The notes under the pieces are model-generated. The model did not search any database and was not told where the DNA came from. It worked only from the letters and a program-made list of their open reading frames with translations. Source: an uncultured Selenomonadales bacterium (lineage in GTDB: Bacteria; Bacillota; Negativicutes; Selenomonadales; Selenomonadaceae). Taken from it: DNA of 9,185 bases. Location: assembly GCA_937915885.1 (NCBI GenBank), contig CALGGP010000133.1, positions 1 through 9,185 on the forward strand. Direction: 5' to 3'. Both the position numbers and the translations under genes were made by a program. This document shows, one piece after another, positions 5,707-9,185 of the stretch (position 1 is its first letter; each line of letters begins with the position of its first letter).

Positions 5707-6393
5707 TTATATTTTTTGCATCGCCTGTAACAGCGTTTCCTCCGCGCGTACCATGTGACGCTCCGCCGCCTCGCGCGCCGCCTCCACGTCGCCCGACGCG
5801 ATCGCCTCGACCATCTCCCGATGCTCCTCGAGCGTTTCTTTCAATCGACCCGGGTACGACATCGACAGCGTCCGAAATCTCGACAGTTGCTCCTTCAGAT
5901 TGCTGATGATCCCCGACAAGCGCTCGTTGCGACTGACTTTATACAGCAAATCATGAAATTCGATGTCCGTCTTGACGATGTTATCAATGTCGTGCTTGTC
6001 GATGTAGCCCTCGATCTCCGTCAGCAGATGCTGTAACTGCTCGAGCTCCGAGTTTTCGATCCGACGCGCCGCCAGCCCCGTTGACAGCGACTCGAGCGCC
6101 GTCCGAATCTCGAAAATTTCTTGCACGTCATGCACCGACACGCTCGAAACGTACGTCCCGCGACGCGGCAGCATGATCACATATCCTTCCTGCTCGAGCT
6201 TGCGAATCGCCTCGCGCACGGGCGTCCGACTGATGCCGAGCTCCTCCGCCAATTGCACCTCCATCAACCGTTCCCCGGGCTTGAGCTTGCCGTTTTTGAT
6301 CGCGTTGCGCAGCGACTCGCAAATCACCTCGCGCAACGGTTGATATGTGTCCAGATTGATCGGCTCGAGCCGCGGTCCGTTGTCGTTCGACAT
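5707..6393 (-). CDS. GntR-family transcriptional regulator, FCD (FadR/VanR-like) subgroup
   Basis: This 228-aa protein probably binds DNA as a dimer and responds to a small carboxylate or other metabolite. The N-terminal winged helix-turn-helix is typical: LREVICESLRNAIKNGKLKPGE, then LAEELGISRTPVREAIRKL and the wing GYVIMLPRRGTYV (about 17-82). The C-terminal FCD helical domain has the conserved metal-ligand pattern: Asp143 and His147 (DIEFHD), His191 (EEHREM) and His213 (ERHMV). The start at 6393 is chosen because AAGGA (6407-6403) lies 9 nt upstream; an in-frame ATG at 6402 would touch that site. It lies upstream of glmU in the same direction but is separated by repeat copy D. No operator was recognised, so its target and ligand are unknown. 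Confidence 0.9.
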   Translation of the reverse strand: MSNDNGPRLEPINLDTYQPLREVICESLRNAIKNGKLKPGERLMEVQLAEELGISRTPVREAIRKLEQEGYVIMLPRRGTYVSSVSVHDVQEIFEIRTALESLSTGLAARRIENSELEQLQHLLTEIEGYIDKHDIDNIVKTDIEFHDLLYKVSRNERLSGIISNLKEQLSRFRTLSMSYPGRLKETLEEHREMVEAIASGDVEAAREAAERHMVRAEETLLQAMQKI

Positions 6394-6442
6394 GGTATTC
6401 ATTCCTTCGATAAAAATTTTTATAATCTCGTCAGCCGTGCAA

Positions 6443-6589
6443 GCGCCGTCGACTGTTTAGGCGCCGTCGACAGTGCGGGCGCTGCCAACAGTGCGGGCGC
6501 CGTCAATCGTGCGGGCGTCGCCGACGCGGGTGGGCATTGCCGGCAAAATTGGGGCGCTGACCTCGGGGGCGGGAGCGTCGGCGGCGCCC
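6443..6589 (+). repeat. Intergenic repeat array with an 18-nt tandem block (copy E)
   Basis: This occupies most of the 221-bp gap between the gntR start and the oxidoreductase stop. The left part is four degenerate 18-nt units with cores at 6443, 6461, 6479 and 6497, close to GCGCCGTCGACAGTGCGG. It then switches at 6515 to the normal 39-nt unit and ends in the family hairpin, GGGCGCTG (6552-6559) with CGGCGCCC (6582-6589) including one G-U pair. The 18-nt block is seen only in this copy. Confidence 0.8.
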
Positions 6590-6600
6590 ATTTCAAACAC

Positions 6601-6610
6601 TCCGCGCGGA
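6601..6610. other. TCCGCGCGGA palindrome just after the oxidoreductase stop
   Basis: On the minus strand the stop TAA (6617-6615) is followed by TTTT and then this perfect 10-bp palindrome. It matches the site after the PagL-like gene exactly. It lies between the stop and the terminal hairpin of repeat copy E. Confidence 0.45.
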
Positions 6611-6614
6611 AAAA

Positions 6615-7595
6615 TTATTCTTCCTCGGGATATTTCATTCCCCAAGCACGACGCAATTTCGTCATAATCTCCATCACGTCAATCGTATAATCCAAATGCA
6701 TTCGATTGTCGACGCCCGAAACCGCCGCCTCCATATCCTCGATCTCATAGCAAAGCGCGTCGGCTGTTTCGCCCGCCGTGATCTCCTCACGTCGTCCGTC
6801 CGCCGTCCAAACGATCGTAGCCGCCGCGCTCCGAGGATACTCGAAAATCTCAACATAGCCCTTATCGAAAGAGATTGTCCCGCGCTTGGGCTGTTTCGCG
6901 TGCAACGACAGGATCACCGTCGCCATTTCCTCCCGCGCGTTCTTCAATAAAATGCTTGCCTGCTCGTCAACGCCCGTCGGCGCGAATTTTACTTGCGACA
7001 AAATTTCCGTCGGCGCGCTCGACATAAACCAACGCACAAACGACAGCGCATAGACGCCGATATCGAGCATCGCGCCGCCCGCCAACTTCCGATTGAAAAA
7101 CCGATTCTTCATGTCATATTCTTTATACGAGCCGAAGTTCATCTGGATCAATCGCAATTCGCCGAGCGCACCCGAGCGAATGATCTCCTCGAGCTTGCGA
7201 TAAATCGGCATGTGGTAGATCGTCATCGCCTCCGCCAAGATCAAATTCTTCGACCGCGCGAGCGATACCGCTTCGTCAAGTTCGTCGGAGTTGAGCGTAA
7301 TGGATTTTTCGCAAAGGACATGCTTGCCCGCGTTAAGCGCTTGTCGAATGTAATTGATATGAGTGTTGTGCGGCGTCGAGATATAAACGATGTCCACGTT
7401 CGGATCGGAAAAAATTTCCTCGGGACTGTCATAAACTTTTTCGATCCCAAATTTCGACGCGAACTCGACGGCCTTTGACTTCGTCCGATTGCCGACCGAG
7501 TAAAGATTACTCCCGCGCTTTTTCATCGCCTCCGCCAACTGATGTCCGATCACTCCCACTCCCAGCGTCGCCCAACGATACTGCAACTTCGACAT
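6615..7595 (-). CDS. Gfo/Idh/MocA family NAD(P)-dependent oxidoreductase
   Basis: This 326-aa protein should catalyse NAD(P)-linked oxidation or reduction of a sugar or related polyol; the substrate cannot be read from sequence. The N-terminal Rossmann fold has GVGVIG (12-17), an acid-free second strand ending VGNRTKSKA, and ISTPHNTH (about 72-79). CEKSIT (95-100) stands where the family usually has EKP. The C-terminal domain begins near 120 and carries GGAMLDIGVY (173-182), the usual GG..LDIG..Y/H motif. ATG at 7595 is chosen because GGGGAG (7609-7604) lies 8 nt upstream; two GTG codons before it lie too close. Its first 89 bp overlap the end of the DUF4422 gene, so the two are co-transcribed and probably coupled. 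Partnership with a glycosyltransferase suggests sugar modification for a surface glycan, as inference. Confidence 0.9.
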   Translation of the reverse strand: MSKLQYRWATLGVGVIGHQLAEAMKKRGSNLYSVGNRTKSKAVEFASKFGIEKVYDSPEEIFSDPNVDIVYISTPHNTHINYIRQALNAGKHVLCEKSITLNSDELDEAVSLARSKNLILAEAMTIYHMPIYRKLEEIIRSGALGELRLIQMNFGSYKEYDMKNRFFNRKLAGGAMLDIGVYALSFVRWFMSSAPTEILSQVKFAPTGVDEQASILLKNAREEMATVILSLHAKQPKRGTISFDKGYVEIFEYPRSAAATIVWTADGRREEITAGETADALCYEIEDMEAAVSGVDNRMHLDYTIDVMEIMTKLRRAWGMKYPEEE

Positions 7596-9144
7596 TGTCA
7601 CCACTCCCCAATGGTTTCGGTTTATCGAGATTCTCCATTATCGGCAATTCCTTCAGCCGCAAATTATTTTTGAGCAGCCAAATATTCATCATGCGCTCGG
7701 CGAGATATCCGAAGATGCGCTTCTGATTGACGGTCATCTTATCGAGCGGCGCCATTTTCATAAACGCATCGTGAGCGGGCAACAGGAACGAGAACAGCCA
7801 TTCGCAATACGCATCGAAAACATGCTTTCGAGTGATCATCATATTGCAACGGAACATCGCGCTGTTGCTCATAACAAAGTCGAACACGTCAACGTAATCG
7901 GGCTGATAAATCGACATCATAGTTTTCGTGACGGCAGCGGCGGTGTTGGTGATGTGGGCGCCGACATCATTGATGAGGAAGCCGTATTGATTGTAAGAAA
8001 AATTGTCCTCGAGCGCGACGATCATATCGAACACGCGAAGGAGCCCGACGGCTTGATCGCGCGTGAGAATATTTTTGGGGTCGAAGACGCGCGACGCCTT
8101 ATTGGTAAAAAATCGGCGGTAATGGCTGATGCCGACGATGTCGTGAGAAGTATTTTTCCAAATCCAATAGGCGGCAGTCATCTCGTTAAGATACGGATTG
8201 AGATCGGAAATGTTTCGACCGGAGTCGTCGCCGACGTAGCCGAGATCGGATCCGAGCGCCCGACCGGCGTGAATCGATTTATAACCGTCGGGGATCGGGA
8301 CGGAATATTTTTTGTGCGTGACGACGTAAAGGGCAATGTCCTTGGGCGGCGCCTTGCGCATTATGAACCAACGCCCGTTGACTGCCTGATTGTAATTGAT
8401 TTGGATAAATTCCTTGGGCCAACGATCCTCGTCGGCGAATTTGGTCAGAGGAGAATTATTTCGGACGAAAACGATGAAGGTCTCGGCGATATCGGCAAGC
8501 TCATAAAATTTGGTTATGATGGACTCCCAATCGCGCTCGGCGGTGAGAAGAACGACGTCGTAATGACGGAGTGCGCAATCGGCAATCGAATGATAATACC
8601 GCGAATAGACGTTGGTGAAGATCGGCAGGACGGGCTTATCAAAAATGCCGTCGATGGTGAGCGCGGCATCGTTGACGGGCTTGACGTAGAGGGTGCCGTC
8701 GGCGAAGAAGGCGTCGACGTCGAGCACGGAGCGGATTTTTTGAGAGACGAGAATGCGATAAAGCCCGGTGATATTGGAGAAGGCTGCAAAATTATTGCCG
8801 ACGCAATTGATGAAAGTATCGATGTGAATCAGGCGCTCGGCGGGCATGATTTTATTGTGACCGGCGAGGAAGGCGGTGAAGGTGAGATTTTCGTTGTAAT
8901 TCATGAAGACAATGTAATCGAAGGCGCTGCGATCGCTGAGAGCCTTAAGCGCCTCGAGTTCGGTGATTTTGCCGTCGAGGAGGAAAGTTTTAGAGTGCAT
9001 GAGGTCGTAGGATTGATCGTCGAGCTTACCGACGAAAGAGGCGGTGCCGACGATTTTAGCGGCGCGTCCGGCGTTATGCACTCGAGCGCGAAACAATTCG
9101 GCGTCGCCGACGACGATCACCTTTGGGACGTAATCATTGAGCAT
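7507..9144 (-). CDS. Two-part protein with C-terminal DUF4422 glycosyltransferase-like domain
   Basis: This 545-aa protein has a recognisable DUF4422 domain at about 269-500, a family often found in polysaccharide and LPS gene clusters. Its marks are YVVTHKKY (273-280), PDGYKSIHAG, GDDSGRNISDLNPYLNEMTA (305-324), YWIWKN (326-331) and GISHYRRFF (338-346). Residues 1-265 form a separate region starting VIVVGDAELFRARV, which looks like an alpha/beta nucleotide- or sugar-binding fold; I do not recognise it. There is no signal peptide or membrane segment, so it is probably cytosolic. The last 30 or so residues are Gly/Ser-rich and read through the start of the oxidoreductase gene. The ATG at 9144 has a modest AAGGCAGG site upstream. 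It is likely the first gene of a leftward pair making or decorating a surface glycan; donor and acceptor are unknown. Confidence 0.8.
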   Translation of the reverse strand: MLNDYVPKVIVVGDAELFRARVHNAGRAAKIVGTASFVGKLDDQSYDLMHSKTFLLDGKITELEALKALSDRSAFDYIVFMNYNENLTFTAFLAGHNKIMPAERLIHIDTFINCVGNNFAAFSNITGLYRILVSQKIRSVLDVDAFFADGTLYVKPVNDAALTIDGIFDKPVLPIFTNVYSRYYHSIADCALRHYDVVLLTAERDWESIITKFYELADIAETFIVFVRNNSPLTKFADEDRWPKEFIQINYNQAVNGRWFIMRKAPPKDIALYVVTHKKYSVPIPDGYKSIHAGRALGSDLGYVGDDSGRNISDLNPYLNEMTAAYWIWKNTSHDIVGISHYRRFFTNKASRVFDPKNILTRDQAVGLLRVFDMIVALEDNFSYNQYGFLINDVGAHITNTAAAVTKTMMSIYQPDYVDVFDFVMSNSAMFRCNMMITRKHVFDAYCEWLFSFLLPAHDAFMKMAPLDKMTVNQKRIFGYLAERMMNIWLLKNNLRLKELPIMENLDKPKPLGSGDNVEVAVSLGDAGSGSDRTSVGGGDEKARE

Positions 9145-9171
9145 AAGATTGCCTGCCTTAAAAATAAATTT

Positions 9172-9185
9172 GCCCGCCCACCCGC
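9172..9185 (+). repeat. Left edge of another repeat array (copy F, cut by the window end)
   Basis: CCCGCCCACCCGC (9173-9185) is identical over 13 bases to the left edge of copy B (693-705). It lies upstream of the DUF4422 gene, after an AT-rich stretch, as expected if another array fills the next gap. Confidence 0.5.

Noticed and set aside
6421..6440. Promoter for gntR around the TATAAT/TATAAA stretch
   Set aside because: A TTGCAC-like -35 is present on the minus strand, but the spacer to TATAAA is only about 12 nt, so the pair does not make a standard promoter.

Overview
The window looks like chromosomal housekeeping DNA from a diderm Firmicute, most likely Negativicutes (Selenomonas/Veillonella-type). 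Three things suggest this. The glmU-prs gene order is typical of Firmicutes. An outer-membrane PagL-type protein with a signal peptide and a C-terminal Phe implies an LPS-bearing outer membrane. Start codons follow strong Shine-Dalgarno sites, with TTG/ATG starts. The taxon is an inference from gene content; there is no rRNA or other marker here. No tRNA, rRNA, insertion sequence, phage gene or CRISPR array was seen.

Layout. The left third reads rightward: a PagL-like outer-membrane lipid A deacylase-family protein (102-668), then a translationally coupled pair made of a CofE-type (F420:glutamate ligase family) protein (966-1625) and alanine racemase (1628-2749). The rest reads leftward: a DUF4422 glycosyltransferase-like protein (9144-7507) overlapping a Gfo/Idh/MocA oxidoreductase (7595-6615), then a GntR/FCD regulator (6393-5707), GlmU (5574-4216) and PRPP synthetase (3714-2740). 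The two groups converge and overlap by 10 bp at 2740-2749. The genes share an envelope and precursor theme: D-Ala for peptidoglycan, UDP-GlcNAc for peptidoglycan and LPS, PRPP for nucleotides, LPS modification and surface glycan assembly.

The most unusual part is the non-coding DNA. Every intergenic gap over about 100 bp is largely filled by one family of degenerate GC-rich repeats (1-55, 691-928, 3744-4207, 5601-5677, 6443-6589, and one starting at 9172). Each array is built from units whose GGGCGCC-type cores recur mostly every 38-40 nt. Each complete array ends, always on its right side, in a nearly invariant hairpin with 8-11 bp arms related to GGGCGCYG / CRGCGCCC and a G-rich loop containing GGGAGCGTC. 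All copies point the same way on the chromosome whatever the direction of the neighbouring genes. One array carries an AATTAGG heptamer minisatellite at its left edge and another an 18-nt tandem repeat. I do not recognise this family. A 10-bp palindrome, TCCGCGCGGA or a near match, also sits directly after three stop codons.
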